From: Branchipolynoe longqiensis
Lineage: Eukaryota; Annelida; Polychaeta; Phyllodocida; Polynoidae
DNA length: 64,000 nucleotides
Assembly: GCA_030323885.1 (NCBI GenBank)
Contig: CM059197.1
Span: 35,953,484-36,017,483 of the forward strand
Direction of reading: 5' to 3'
In this document: piece after piece, positions 1-11,211 of the stretch
How positions within the stretch are numbered: position 1 is the first letter of the stretch
How the letters are laid out: the number at the start of each line of letters is the position of its first letter
Notes under the pieces: model-generated
Databases searched by the model: none
Told to the model about the DNA's origin: nothing
The model's input: the letters and a program-made list of their open reading frames with translations, nothing else
Position numbers and translations under genes: made by a program

Positions 1-1608
1 TTTGTGTCAGTGTGTGTCAGTAAGTAGCAGTGTTTGTGTGGGTGGCAGTGTGTTTGTGGCAGTGTGTGTGTGGATATGTGGTAGTGTGTATGTGGGTATG
101 TGGTAGTGTGTGTGTGGGTATTGGGTAGTGTGTGAGGGTATGTGGCAGTGTGTAGGTATGTGGCAGTGTGTGTGGGTATATGGTAGTGTGTGGGAGTATG
201 TGGCAGTGTGTGTGGGTATGTGGCAGTGTGTGTGGGTATGTGGCAGTGTGCTGTGGGTATATGGCAGGGTGTGTGTATGTGACAGTGGGTGGGGGTATGT
301 GACAGTGTGTGTGCGTATGTGGCAGTGTGTGGTTGGGTATGTGGCAGTGTGTGTGTGTGGGTAGGTGGCAGTGGGGGTGTGGGTTGTGGGAGGGTATGCG
401 TCAGTATGTGGAAGTGTGGGTGTGGATATATGACAGTGTGTGTGGGTATGTGACAGTGTGTGTGGGTATGTGGTAATGTGGGTGTGGGTATGTGGCAGTG
501 TGTGACTGGGTATGTGGCACTGTGTGTGTGGGTATGTGGCAGTGTGTGTGGGTATGTGGCTTTGTGTAGGTATGTGGCAGTGTGGTGTGGGTATGTGGCA
601 GTGTGTTGTGGGTATGTGGCAGGGTGTATGTATGTGACAGTGTGTGGGGGTATGTGACAGTGTCTGTGCGTATGTTGCAGTGTGTGGTTGGGTATGTTGT
701 GTGAGTAGGTGGCAGTGTGGGTGTGGGTATGTGACAGTGTGTGTGGGTATGTGGCAGTATGTGTGGGTATGTGGCAATGTGGGTGTGGGTATGTGGCAGT
801 GTGGGTGGGGGTATGTGGCAGTGTGTGCCTGGGTATGTGGCAGTGTGTGTCTGGGTATGTGGCAGTGTGTGTGGGTATGTGGCATTGTTTGTTTGGGCAC
901 GTGTCAATGTGTGAGTGTATGGGGCAGTGTGCGTCTGGGTATGTGGCATTGTGTGTCTGGGTATGTGGCAGTGTGTCTGTGTATGTGGCAGTGTGTGTGG
1001 CAGTGTGTGTCTGTGTATGTGACAGTGTGTGTCTGTGTATGTGGCAGTGGTATCTGGGATTTGGCAGTGTGTGTCTGGGTATCTGGCAGTGTGTCTGTGC
1101 ATGTGGCAGTGTGTGTCTGGGTATGTGACAGTGTGTGGGTGTGGATATGTGACAGTGTGTGTGGATATGTGGCAGTGTGTGTTGGTATGTGGCAGTGTGT
1201 GTATGGGTATGTGGCAGTGTGTCTGGGTATGTGGCAATGTGTGTGTGGGTATGTGGTGGTGTGTCTGGGTATGGGGCAGTGTGTGTCTGGGTATGTGGCA
1301 TCGTGTGTCTGGCAGTGTGTGTGTCTGGGTATGTGCCAGTGTGTGTCTGGGTATGTGGCAGTGTGTATGTGTATGTGGCAGTGTGTGTGGCAGTGTGTGT
1401 CTGGGTATGTGGCAGTGTGTCTGGGTATGTGGCAGTGTGTATGGGTGTGTGGCACTGTGTCTGTGCATGTGGCAGTGTGTGTCTGGGTATTTGGCAGAGT
1501 GTGTGGCAGTGTGTGTCTGGGTATTTGGCAGTGTGTGTCTGGGTATTTGGCAGTGTGTGTCTGGGTATGTGGCAGTGTGTGTCTGGGCATGTGGCAGTGT
1601 GGATTTGA
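1..1608. repeat. 20-22 bp GT-rich minisatellite
   Basis: Tandem units of two main lengths, about GTGTGTGGGTATGTGGCAGT (20 bp) and a 22-bp form with an extra CT before GGGTATGTGGCAGT. The short form dominates the first 800 bases and the CT-containing form the rest. The long open frames on both strands (Cys/Val/Trp-rich on plus, His/Thr/Pro-rich on minus) are products of the repeat and not genes. The array runs off the left edge, so its full length is unknown. Confidence 0.97.
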
Positions 1609-1699
1609 GGGAACAGGTTGCCAGAGGATGTAAGAAAAGCAGCTCTTTACGTTAAATGTTAATTATTCTAATTTATCTAACTGTTCTAATTAAGGACTT

Positions 1700-2032
1700 T
1701 TGTTTGTTGTTTGGTGGTGTTCTACGTCTTAGGAACATCTAAGGGCATATCATGACAAGTACCGACTTGTGACGGTGTGCACTCATGTCAACTTTATAGT
1801 GCTGCCCCACTAGGAGACCATGCCGCCGGCACCATGTCCTGATTTCCCACTCAGTCACATTATTCTGATACTGTGCTAACCAGTCCTTGCCCTATCCTAT
1901 TAATGCCAAGTGTCAGGCTACGTAACGACAGGTATCGATTTTATAAGTTATTGGTTTGACTCGACCGGGAATCGAACTCCCGATCTCCCGCATGGGAGGT
2001 CTGTGCTCTAACGATTTGGCCACGGTCCGGTC
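1700..2032 (-). repeat. SINE-S, full-length copy, minus strand
   Basis: tRNA-derived SINE used here as the S family. Read on the minus strand it starts with a tRNA-like head near 2032 (A-box-like segment, then B box GGGAGTTCGATTCCC), continues through GAGTCAAACC and a body of about 250 bp, and ends in a tail equivalent to CATCTAAGACGTAGAAC followed by A/C-rich sequence. About 26 full or partial copies occur in this window on both strands. Confidence 0.85.
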
Positions 2033-2050
2033 TAACCAAGTTGTAAATAT

Positions 2051-2103
2051 GTCATATATATATACATATATTTACATATATATATATATATATATACATA
2101 TAT
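2051..2103. repeat. (TA)n microsatellite
   Basis: AT/TA alternation with a few C interruptions, directly upstream of a P-type hairpin. The same arrangement recurs at 61216-61280. Confidence 0.9.
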
Positions 2104-2247
2104 GTGATGTATACCGAATTATGCAAGTATAAAGATACGTAAGGGTTAATTGTTGCTTTATTGTTATACTCCGTAAGACAAACACTGTACGGGTGGCTCC
2201 ACCTACCCTCCTCACTTCCACCGGATGTAGACCAGTGTCAGTCGCAC
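2104..2247 (+). repeat. P element with TA-rich hairpin
   Basis: Begins with GTGATGTATACC then GAATTATGCAAGTATAAAG, an imperfect palindrome. About 140 bases follow that are nearly identical to 61281-61429, ending at CAGTGTCAGTCGCAC. The family is unclassified. The hairpin sits next to (TA)n, as most of its relatives here do. Confidence 0.75.
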
Positions 2248-2570
2248 AGGTTAGCCCCTGGTAAGACAGAATAACAAACGACGAGAAAGAGTATATATTC
2301 TCTGGCAGGAATATATTATATGCCCACCTAAAATTAAAATCCGTCCGTCTGAGCGGGTCTGGCAGCAGTAGTGACCAGACGCAGCTGGTATCAGGGTGGT
2401 CAGGAGCCACACACAGGTGGCAGACTAGTGGAGGATGAAGGAACTAGACTAGGCAGCAGCAGAGTAGGTAGTACTAACTCAATGACAGTAGTACAGTAGG
2501 AGTAACTAATCACATGACAGTACAGGATGTAGTAACTAATATAGAGAACCGCTAGGTGGTCCTGTCCTTG
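2248..2570. other. no gene seen
   Basis: Unclassified spacer. Two minus-strand open frames overlap it but look like chance: low complexity, with no recognisable domain or splice context. Confidence 0.5.
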
Positions 2571-2760
2571 TTTATATTCCCATAATAGATTATAGAGCAC
2601 ATATATAGTTAGTATATGTATATACGTGTATAAAATCATCGGTATGAGGTATTTCCTATTATTTCCTATTATTGTTCTGATCCATTATTGTCCACTGACA
2701 GACCCAGACCTATTCACTGCGGCACCCATTTACCTGCGGTGGCGCCGCCACCGGCAGTTC
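2571..2760 (-). repeat. P hairpin, minus strand, with GGTGGCGCC segment
   Basis: The reverse complement of 2571-2606 reads as the P palindrome (TATAATCTATTATGGGAATA). A GGTGGCGCCGCCACC segment lies at about 2738, as in other P copies. The link between the two parts is inferred from their repeated co-occurrence. Confidence 0.55.
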
Positions 2761-3029
2761 TTGGTACTCATTCCTCAGAAGCTATGGCTCATGTAACAGA
2801 AATAATATATATTTAGTGATCTCAATATATATTCATACATAAGTAACATGCATAGTTAATAAATGACATAATAGTGAGGCGAGTAGATTATATTATATTC
2901 CTGGATGGACTACATATGCACATACATACATATAATAAATGTTCAACATGTACAGTTTATACATGCAACATGGATAGGCTGTCTGGCAGTGTGTGGGGAG
3001 GGGGTTGGATGAAACTGGGTGGGTGGGTG

Positions 3030-3367
3030 GGTTGGTTGGTTGTCGGAGTTTTATGTCCCGGCAACATCTAAGTTCATATCAAGATGGGTACCGACTTGCG
3101 ACAGTGCAAACTCATGGTGAATTTACAGTGCTGCCTCACTGTGGGACCAGATCACCAGCAACATGATCTGATATCTGACTCAGTCACATTGTCATGATAC
3201 TGAGCCAACTAGTCTTTATCCAAATCCTAATAATGTCGAGCATCTGGCTCAGGAGCGATAAGTATCAATTTGTTAAGTCATTGATTTGACTCGACCTGTG
3301 TTGGGATCCCACAATCGACCAAACCGTGAGACAGACGCTGAACTCGTGGGGCCATCCCGCCTGGTCT
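3030..3367 (-). repeat. SINE-S, full-length copy, minus strand
   Basis: The T/G-rich 3' tail (reverse strand) at 3030-3060 is followed by the conserved tail and body. The tRNA-like head ends near CCATCCCGCCTGGTCT. The B-box region (TGGGATCCCACAATCGAC) is partly decayed. Confidence 0.8.
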
Positions 3368-4091
3368 GGAGACTGGCAGCTGACACCGACCCACCCACCC
3401 AAACTCCAGGAAGGACTGGACAAGTTTGTGTGTCTTATGAACAATCTCAACGCAGACAACATTCAGATGAAGCTGCTTTCAAATAAATAAGATGCAGTAA
3501 CATTGTCTGGATATTCTAGAAAGAAATAGATTGATTGATTGATTGGTGGTTTCGTTACGTTGTCTCGGCAGCATAGGCCATATTCACGGCGAGAATTTTG
3601 CTTTTTTGTTTATTCAACCATCGCTTTTGCAGAGTGGAAAAACCATACAATCAATTATGTGTCAATAGAGCCTGTGAATTTAAAAAGCTCAAGAAGAAAG
3701 GAATACAAAATGGTGTTTTGCAGTGCATCTTTAACATCAAGACCCTACGTGGTTCAACGTCACCTGGTTGCTGCTAATTATTATATAATAGCCCTCATAT
3801 GGCTTAAGTACCTATTAGGTGGGACCCGGTGTTGTTTTTTTTGGTTCTTTTTGTGGGGTTGATTTTCTCGGCACATGTGATTTAGTGTGCTCGAGTGCAC
3901 CCTAAGTGGTGATTGACCGTCCGAGGTTAAGCAGTGCTTGCCTCAGTACTTAAACCCAGCTCAGAGTGCCCTCACGGGCGGAGGGCCTTCGGTGCCCCAA
4001 CAGCGCTGGTGTTGTGGCTGGTTGCTGGTGTGTAGCTGCTTGGTGTATTATCTTATAGGATAAAGTAAGTGCAGTCCAGCATCATGGTTAT
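3368..4091. other. no gene seen
   Basis: Mostly unclassified sequence. The open frame at 3539-3862 has no recognisable domain. A G-rich segment with ACCCGGTGTTG and GGAGGGCCTTCGGTGCC lies near 3830-4000. It vaguely resembles a 5S rRNA internal promoter, but I do not call it. Confidence 0.45.
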
Positions 4092-4910
4092 ATGTGATGT
4101 ATAACGCATTATGCGAGTATAAAGGCGCGGAAGGGAATTAACCCCTCTTAATTATTATTATGTGCTAATTAATATTACACTACATACTGTACTGCCTCCT
4201 CCATCTCGAGACTGGTGGCGCCACCCCCGGCTGCGCCCGGTACCTGCCTACCCTGAATACATCACTCGCATCGTAAATATGTATATTTATATATAGGTAT
4301 GTGTATATATGCTGTATAAGAAGTATACGAGTATAATATCCTGGAATTCTATACTCGCTCCTAACACCCACCCAACAGTAATCGGGTGGTTGAGCCTCGG
4401 ACTACTCATCTACTGCTCAGGCCTCAGCTCCGACCGTGGCGCCACCGCTCGTCTGCTCACTATCCGACTCACTTACTGCCTTATACTCACTTACTGCCCT
4501 TATTATAAGGAGTATAATATATTATACGTATATAAAGGTCGGAATTAACATTTCCTACTAATAATATCTAGCTGGGCTTAAGGCTCGATATTTGTATTTC
4601 TATATTGTCCAATAGTTGGCCGGTGCCTGCGAGCCCGGGATTGCCTTATAGTGGCGCCAAACGGCGGGTTCGGCAGCCTGATCGCCATATTGGATCATTG
4701 TTGGCCCGGATTTCAAACTGCTTATATATAGTATGTATAATGAATTATGCAGATATAAATAGGCGGAATATCGTTATTATTATTTATTTCCATTATGTTA
4801 CTTCGATATATTATTATTGTCCAATCGCTGACTTGCCCGGATTTGCCCCGGTTGCCCACTACTAGCGCCACCATCGGGCGCTTTCCGCTGCTAACTCCTC
4901 CTGGCAAGTC
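4092..4910 (+). repeat. cluster of four P-type hairpin elements
   Basis: Hairpins lie at about 4094-4124 (TATAACGCATTATGCGAGTA), 4306-4338 (TGTATAAGAAGTATACGAGT), 4504-4540 and 4731-4765. Each is followed within about 80-150 bases by a segment with a GGCGCC or AGCGCCACC core (4208, 4438, 4650, 4864). A close relative of the second copy lies at 41500-41700. They appear to be tandemly placed or nested short elements. No protein is encoded. Confidence 0.65.
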
Positions 4911-5587
4911 ACTTCCATTCGCGATTTCAAACTAGGCGCACCTTACACCTTACACCACAGTCTACCTTCTACCTGTGTGTGTATTTCTGCCGGTCGTCTG
5001 GGACAGCGGACGACGAGAACCTGAGACTGCTGTCGACGATGTGTGTCGTTTCTCCATGAACAAGGGAGGATCAATCTCTTCAAGCGGATGATGGTATCGT
5101 AAAAAGATTTTATAGATCGACCGTTTCTCGGCTCGACACTCGTGTTACAGATGCCTACATACTGCATGTTTGTCGATCACTTCTGCGGTTTGGAACAGTA
5201 CGATCCGGGCGAATCGACGAGATGATTCAGGATTGCAAAACTGTTAACTAGCCGCTTATTCAAGCTATTTGAGACCCGATCGACTAGCCATGTCGAGTTT
5301 ATCTGATTAAATTTTGATTCATTGAATTTTCGCTGTCTGATATATTTGACCATATCTATGCGAAGTGCACATGATTGTCGAGTATCCAAGTGGCAATATG
5401 CACGTATTTAAAATGATTTGCATCCATTTCCAGTTCAACTAAACAGCCGTTATGCATACGACGGATCTATTCTCTTGTTAGCGAATCCGCTTACTGCCGC
5501 TAATCCGCTTAACCCTGAGCAAGCTTAATCCACTTAATGAAGCGGACCGTGGTACGGCTAATAAGGTAGGTGGTTACAGATTAGACG
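4911..5587. other. possible 5' region of the DIRS-like relic
   Basis: Unclassified sequence upstream of the gag-like frame. No split direct repeats or LTR could be identified by eye. Short Cys-poor open frames on the minus strand show no domains. Confidence 0.3.
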
Positions 5588-6685
5588 ATGCCAGCCACTG
5601 GCTATTGTACTGAATGCGGTTCAACCCACAAGCAGGACCAGATCATGTGTGCGCGGAAAAGTATCGACACACTGGCTCAGAGTAGCATGTCCACGCGCAG
5701 TGGCAAAGCGTCTTCCAAAAACACAAAATCGGCAGGCGAGCATGCCGAGAGTGTCGAGATGGACTTGAACACATCCGCAATGTCAGTGCTAACATTGGAC
5801 GACCGTGAAAGGAATGCAAGGGAGGCGATCGACACCATTAAAGCCGAGATGCGAGTAGCCGACCTGGAGGACGAACTGGAGGCGCTGAAGGAGGAACGTG
5901 AGAGATGACGAAACAGGCACCGGACGACCGCGACAATTGACGACGGATGACGGGGCGCCGATCGTGCCGCCACCACCACCGATCGTACTGCATTTGACAA
6001 GGGACGATATGCTGCACACGGACGACCGAAGACGGACGACGGAGGGTACACTGCCACCACTTACGTGGACTCGAGGATCGGATCGTGAGGATGGGCATTC
6101 GACTTTTGGGCGCTCGCGTCGACGGTCGAGAGGGTCGAGCAGGCGGAGAAGGCGTTCGTCTAGGTCGATCAGCGACGGCAGCTCTTCACGACGCAGAAGA
6201 AGTAAGTGGTCACTCCGGAAGTACGGGCAGGGGAAGGAGTGCGGAAAATGAACGCCCACAAACTGGTAAAAGCCTCCTGTCAATGGTGCCTGGACATTCC
6301 CTGCGTGACGATAGCTGACTACAGGGCATTCATCGAGCACGTCAGTTTTATCTCCTCAAGAGCTAGGGATGACCACTACAAGGACATCGCACACGTGGAC
6401 CACGTACTTGCTATCCGCAAGCTGGGTGAGACCATCGGGTTTGCGGCCTTCTCCAAGACGCACCAAGACGAGAGTATCGAAGACTATGGTCCTCATAACA
6501 TGAAGCCGAAGAAGGCCGTTAACTGGAGCCACAGTGCGGGGAAGCGTTCACCGGGCAGAGCAGCGCGTAGGGCATGCTATGCATGGAACGGTGACAATGG
6601 ATGCGTGCGTTCCGATTGCCGTTTCTCTCATGCTTGCTCACTATGTGGTTCCAAGGCACACACCCGCTCGAAATGCAAAGATTGA
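5588..6685 (+). pseudogene. DIRS/Ngaro-like retrotransposon gag, frameshifted
   Basis: The gag-like reading passes through three segments. 5588-5908 is acidic, with an EADLEDELEALKEERER-like coiled-coil end. About 5898-6245, in another frame, is Arg/Ser-rich and ends SKWSLRKYGQGKE. About 6240-6685, back in the first frame, reads KMNAHKLVKAS onward and carries conserved gag-like segments such as SRARDDHYKDIAHVD. The C-terminus has zinc-binding spacing typical of DIRS-type gag: CYAWNGDNGCVRSDCRFSHAC followed by CSLCGSKAHTRSKC. Two frameshifts (near 5900 and 6245) make this a relic. The family assignment rests on the zinc-finger arrangement and the following pol-like frame. Confidence 0.7.
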
Positions 6686-7227
6686 CGTTTGAAGATCAGG
6701 CGATCTAAAAACGTCGGTTGCCAGACAGCCGAGCTGGACACTGCTGTATTCGCGGTCATTGATTTTCCCAATAGCGCCCCTGACATTTCTGATTATACCC
6801 CTAACCTAACCAATACTGACGTTCATGCATCTTTCCTCATTGACAATGATCATATTACTGTTACCTTTGATGTTTCAGATGGGGTTGATGCTGTCGGTCT
6901 CGGGAAGGTTAGGGAGACCCAGGTATGGGGGGGAGCATTAGATGAGGGTTTACGCTGGCTGCAACCAGCTGGGGCCAGTCATGAAGTTCGCTTGTTCGTT
7001 GAGCAAGGCGATCCTAGTAGCCTCCTTGTTCACATTCGGGAACGGGAGGGGGAGCCACCCATGACGATTGAGGTCACTAATGATTGTGTGGTTGGTTCCT
7101 GTGGGTGCGTCCATAATATTGCCGGTGTCGCTACTCAGCTTAGACCTTGTAGAATCTTTGCTGAGCTATTTTTGCGGGGCGACACCGATCCCGATTGGTT
7201 ATATATTATGATCGAAGTTACGTTTGG
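6686..7227 (+). pseudogene. truncated DIRS-like pol N-terminal region
   Basis: This frame is the same as the end of gag and is separated from it by a single TGA at 6683-6685. It stays open for about 180 codons and ends in DPDWLYIMIEVTFGV, which resembles the short motif just before the reverse transcriptase domain of DIRS-type pol (Pro-Asp followed by hydrophobic residues and Gly-Phe). The reverse transcriptase itself, RNase H and the tyrosine recombinase are absent. Similarity to the element stops near 7227, where Harbinger-derived sequence appears to begin. Confidence 0.5.
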
Positions 7228-7446
7228 TGTGTGCTGCAGGCTGCTGTTGTGGTGACTGACTCGTTATCCATGCAAGTGGACCCATTGTCTGTGCGGAGAA
7301 CTGAGTCTGCAACCTCAACACTGGCTGTGTCGGGGGCTGCACAGTGTCGCAGGCTGCAGCGGCGCAGGCAGCAGTGGCTGCAGCATGAATTGTTGCATAT
7401 AGTCTAGGCTTTCGGAGGCCTAGGGTGTTCCTTCTGGTGGTTGATG

Positions 7447-8883
7447 TCACCACTGGTGGGGAAGTGGCTGGTACCCCTCATTCGGCGATGGGCAAGAGGA
7501 TGCATTGGACGAAGAGGAGTAGCATGATGTCATAGAGAGGGGCCACACAGTCTGAGTCATGGGGGGGAGAGTCGGGCAGACCCAGGACAGTGCTGGCCCC
7601 GAGACTATGGTCCCGTCGTCCGCCACCTCCGACTCCATCACCTGTGACAGGATGATGTTTATCGCAGTCCGCACATGCTGGAACTGGCCCTTGGTCATTG
7701 TTGACAAACAGTCCACACGTAGTTTGCGAACGCGGTCATCTGGGTCATGCGCATGGTTGTTAGGCTGTCCAACAGGTTGCCGGAGGCATCGACACGTTGC
7801 TTCAGAGCATTGAGCAGGTCATCCTCCCTCATGGACTGCTTCCCCTTGACTCGGGCCTCGGCTGGGGGTCATTGTTTGGGCTGCTACACGTCCACCCCAA
7901 TCTACAGCTCAGTGCAGGCAGTCTCTGCAGCCCCCAGATCGCCATGTGCTGTGTCAATGACGGCCAACACCTGCAAGACAAAATAATGAAGCAACATAAG
8001 TACAATGAATACAAGACAACATGACTTTACATAATGAGGGCAATAATAAATAAATCCACATGATTGCATATAATAATGCCATTAAATATATACAATGATT
8101 TATCCACAATGAGGGCAATAATAAATAAATCCACATGCTTGCATATTATAATGCCATTAAATATATAAAATGATTTGTCCACAATGAGATCTTAAAGAAA
8201 TAAATAAAGAAATAATTAAATACACAAATTAAAAATGAATGGCCACATAAATGCAAATGAAAAAATATAGTACTTACACTTCTCCAGGGCTCAGCTGAGG
8301 AAGCCGAACTTGTCCATGATCCACTGGTCCCACTCAGTCTGCTTGGGCACCCCATTACCACTCTTCTTTTTATGCAGCCCGGTGTTGCTGTCCCGCATGG
8401 ATTTGAACCAGTCCTGGAGATGTCCAGTGGTTCTCCCCATCTTCTGGGCCTGGTCCTCCCACAGCTTGCTCTTTTTGTCGGTCCTCCGGAAGTTGGTCAA
8501 CTTGACGTTCCAGAGGACCAGGGTGTCATGCAGAAAATCCAGCACCACCTCCTCCTCATCTGCAGGCAGAGTGCAGTCAAACTTGCGCACCCTCCCTTGC
8601 CTGTTCCTTGCAGACGGTGTGAGCCAGAGGAGGTGGAGTCTGCAGATGATGCACAGGAATGCGGAGAAGATGGAGACATGGACTGCATGTCCATAGTCTC
8701 CTCTGTGTCCTGAGTTTGGCAAACAGGAGATGAGACCATAGGAGATGTTGTTGCTGAAGGTGGTGGTGTATCAATCATCCTCTTCCACCCCTTCCCTCTT
8801 CCCCTCCCATAGTGGGGGTTTGGAGCACAAGTGGAAGTGGAGCTGGAGCTGGAGCTGGAGCTGGAGGTGTGTTTCGGCGGCAT
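7447..8883 (-). pseudogene. Harbinger MADF/SANT-like accessory protein, broken, two exons
   Basis: The likely start is the ATG at 8883 (MPPKHTSSSS, Ser-rich N-terminus). After a 1-nt frameshift near 8600 the frame reads RKFDCTLPADEEEVVLDFL, then LWEDQAQKMGRTTGHLQDWF and MRDSNTGLHKKKSGNG, ending TEWDQWIMDKFGFLS. This is the MADF/Myb-like signature of proteins encoded beside Harbinger transposases. They are known to bind DNA and help bring the transposase to the element. A donor (AAGT/GTAAGT, at about 8277) and an acceptor (TTTTGTCTTGCAG, edge at 7971) bracket an intron of about 300 bp. Exon 2 reads VLAVIDTAHGDLGAAETACT. A downstream segment reads KQSMREDDLLNALKQRVDAS to MTAFANYV, then after another shift DCLSTMTKGQFQHVRTAI, like the C-terminal region of these proteins. 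An in-frame stop follows FGFLS. Non-functional. Confidence 0.7.
8030..8190. repeat. 75-bp tandem duplication inside the intron
   Basis: An AT-rich unit containing CAATAATAAATAAATCCACA begins at 8041 and repeats at 8116 with a few substitutions. Confidence 0.85.
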
Positions 8884-9532
8884 GCTGGAGAAGTTGTGAG
8901 GAGAGAGCAACATGGCATCCTTATTTATACCCAAGGTGTGGGTGGGTTGGGTGCTTTTCCACATGTCGGCCCATGTTTCGCTCACGCCGAGTGGACTCAA
9001 GTCAGCCTGACGCCAATCACTCAGTGGATTGACGTCGACTCACTTCAGGAAAAACGGTTGAGTCGGATGTGGCAACATTAGCACGGGTGTGACATGCCAG
9101 TCCATCGCTAAGCTGCCGCTAATGTCATGCTAGACTCGCTTCGCACACGCTGGAGTTTCGCGAGCCTCATGTTGACACAATTAATTATTCCTTTGTCCTC
9201 ACTCATTGAGCCACATTATAACTACGCTATACTGACGTGGCACTGACTTGCAACCTGGCCCCGTATTTACATATTACGCCAAGAATTTTGACGCGTAAAA
9301 TTTATTTTCACGTTGCCTTTATGCTGATGTGTTACATCGGAAGTGTGACAGGGGTATAAGTGTAATCAGTTTGTGCATCAGTTGGTGCATTTCAGTGCAT
9401 GATGAGTTTGTGTAAGTAGCACACATAAATTAGTGTTTGAAGCAGGTGTCACCACCCATACGAAGCGCATACGCAAGTCGCATATCAGATGTACGGAATG
9501 TGACAGCCGGATGTCGGATACGCTAATTACAT

Positions 9533-10210
9533 GTGTTGTTTGTTAGTTGTTTTACATCCTAGCAAAATCTAAGCTCATATCAGGATGGGTACCGACTTGT
9601 GACAGTGCACTCTCATGATGACTTTATAGTCCTGCGACCAGACGGGATGACCGAATGAATTAGAGCGTCCGTCTCCCGTGTTGGTAGACCGTGGGATCAT
9701 GGGTTCGAACCCTGGTCGAGTCAAACCGATGACTTCAAAATTGATGCTTATCGCTTCCGAGCCAGGTGCTCTGCAATATTAGGATAGGGCAAGTACTGGT
9801 TGGCTCAGTTTCAGGATAATGTGACTGAGTGGGATATCAGGTCATGGTGCTGGTGGCCTGGTCTCCCAGTGGGGCAGCACTATAAAATCACCATGAGTGG
9901 GCGCTGTCACAAGTCGGTACCCGTCCTGATAATACCTTAGATGTTGCTAGAACGTAAAACAACAAACAAACAAAATTATAGTGCTGCCCCACTGGGAAAT
10001 CAGGCCGCCGGCAAGATGACCCAATATCCCACTCAGTCACATTATCTTCACACTGAGCTAACCAGTCCTGGCCTTATCCTATCAATAGCGCCAGGCCAGG
10101 AAGCACCAAGTATCAATTTTAAAGTCACCGGTTTGACTCGACCGGGATCCGAACCCCCGACCTTCCGCACACTAGGCCCGCGCTCTACCGATTAGGCCAC
10201 CGAACCCGGT
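9533..10210 (-). repeat. SINE-S minus copy split by another SINE
   Basis: The 3' part (9533-9635) ends at CTTTATAGTCCTGC. The body and head resume at 9976 (TTATAGTGCTGCCCC) and run to 10210, including B box GGGATCCGAACCCCC and the head ending ACCGAACCCGGT. The interruption is the plus-strand SINE at 9636-9975. Confidence 0.9.
9636..9975 (+). repeat. SINE-S full-length copy, plus strand, nested
   Basis: The head GACCAGACGGGATGACCGAA contains an A-box-like segment; the B box is GGGTTCGAACCC. The body ends TTAGATGTTGCTAGAACG followed by an AAACAACAAACAAACAAAA tail. A target-site duplication, TTATAGTsCTGC, lies at 9624-9635 and 9976-9987 with one mismatch. This is the best reference copy of the family here (about 340 bp). 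Confidence 0.93.
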
Positions 10211-10921
10211 ACCAAAGGAACTCAGCAATACAGTTTACCAGTCAGTTACCAACCGAGCGTTGGTCCAAATCTGGCAAGTGGCAATGTGTACAGTTGTAGG
10301 GGTGTAGGCAGGCAACCACCTCCCCCAAACCCCCCACCACGACGCCCAATCTAGATTGTCGATGTTGGTCGCAACATGGGTAATTGAACAAGCTGGAGTC
10401 TGATTCTTATTCAAACGCCCGGTGGTGCCACCTATACTCAAACTTTGACATTAAATATGTACATCAACATCTTCCACGCCTAGCGGGTCTTTTGGAACTA
10501 CACTGAGTAACGACGCAGAAATGGCGGACGTGCATATGTAAATTAAATATGACGTCGATAGACGAAATCTGTTACAAAGTTATGGGAATTTGGCGCGCTC
10601 TTGACTTTTCGGCCCAGCTAGCTGCTCTATAAAGCGAGCAAAACCCAAACTTGGCCACTACAACTTGGCGGCGGATGGCGACGGACATTCTACTCTGCCA
10701 TCCCGCCCACCCCACAATAAAAGACTAGAACTATAGGGCTTAAGCATCTCGGGGCCTTCTCTCATTATACTCACGCATGTACGATTACCATTCTAGTGCA
10801 TTAAAAAGTCAAACTATATACCATTCATCCGAGTCTGCGTAGTTCAATTATTGCTAAGGCAGTTGAACCGAGAGCGCCACCAGTTCCGGTTAGTGAGGAT
10901 TCGCGGAACATAGCAGACGCA
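10211..10921. other. unclassified; possible LTR-like promoter segment
   Basis: No gene seen. CTCTATAAAGCGAGC at about 10625 resembles a TATA box, and ACAATAAAAGACTAG at about 10725 resembles a polyadenylation signal about 95 bases later. Such spacing suits a solo LTR, but no TG...CA ends or target duplication could be found. AGCGCCACCAGTTCCGG lies at about 10870. Confidence 0.3.
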
Positions 10922-11131
10922 GACAGACGTGTTGGCCAAATGTGTTGAGCGTCAGCCTCCCAAGTTGAAGGTCAGATGATTTAAACATAGGCTGATGGTC
11001 AAAGCCGATAACTTTAAAATGTATACGTGTCATGACATAACCTGACATTTGGCATTACTAGGGAAGGACCAGAAGCAGTGGAATAAAGAAGACCAATTGC
11101 CCGGGATTGAATTTTCCACTGCTTAATCAAC
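10922..11131 (+). repeat. SINE-V (alternative tail), plus strand
   Basis: It shares the S-family layout in its head and GGCATTACTAGGG segment. It then switches to a different tail: AGAAGCAGTGGAATAAAGAA, then GACCAATTGCCCGGGATTGA, then TTTTCCACTGCTTAATCAAC. Other copies with this tail are at 20215, 23560, 29145, 35300 and 43857. Confidence 0.75.
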
Positions 11132-11211
11132 AAATTTAACCACAGAAACAACAATATAACAAAAATCCTGCAATGAATGTAATGAAATAACATTGGCAAA
11201 ATAGAAATCTA

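Larger units (their letters stand above)
7228..9356 (-). mobile_element. Harbinger-type DNA transposon relic, one end kept
   Basis: It contains a minus-strand MADF/SANT-like accessory gene. At the right edge, AAGTGTGACAGGGGTA (9341-9356) is followed by TAA. That terminus matches the ends of MITEs at 35582-36282 and 48404-49183. The subterminal block near 9259-9320 (TTTACATATTACGCC, then TTTTCACGTTGCC) also resembles the inner ends of those MITEs. No second TIR or DDE transposase is present, so the other side is deleted or replaced. The left boundary is approximate. Confidence 0.7.

Noticed and set aside
7..1655. Long open frames on both strands (up to 355 codons)
   Set aside because: They arise from the 20-22 bp minisatellite; composition is periodic and mirrors the repeat.
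3876..3990. Possible 5S rRNA-like or 5S-derived SINE segment
   Set aside because: Only short stretches (GAGGTTAAGCAGTGC, AGTACTTAAACC) resemble the 5S internal promoter. The rest does not align and no A-rich tail or target duplication is present.
5677..6340. Minus-strand frames opposite the DIRS gag
   Set aside because: Shadow frames of a GC-rich coding relic; the plus-strand reading has the zinc-finger motif.
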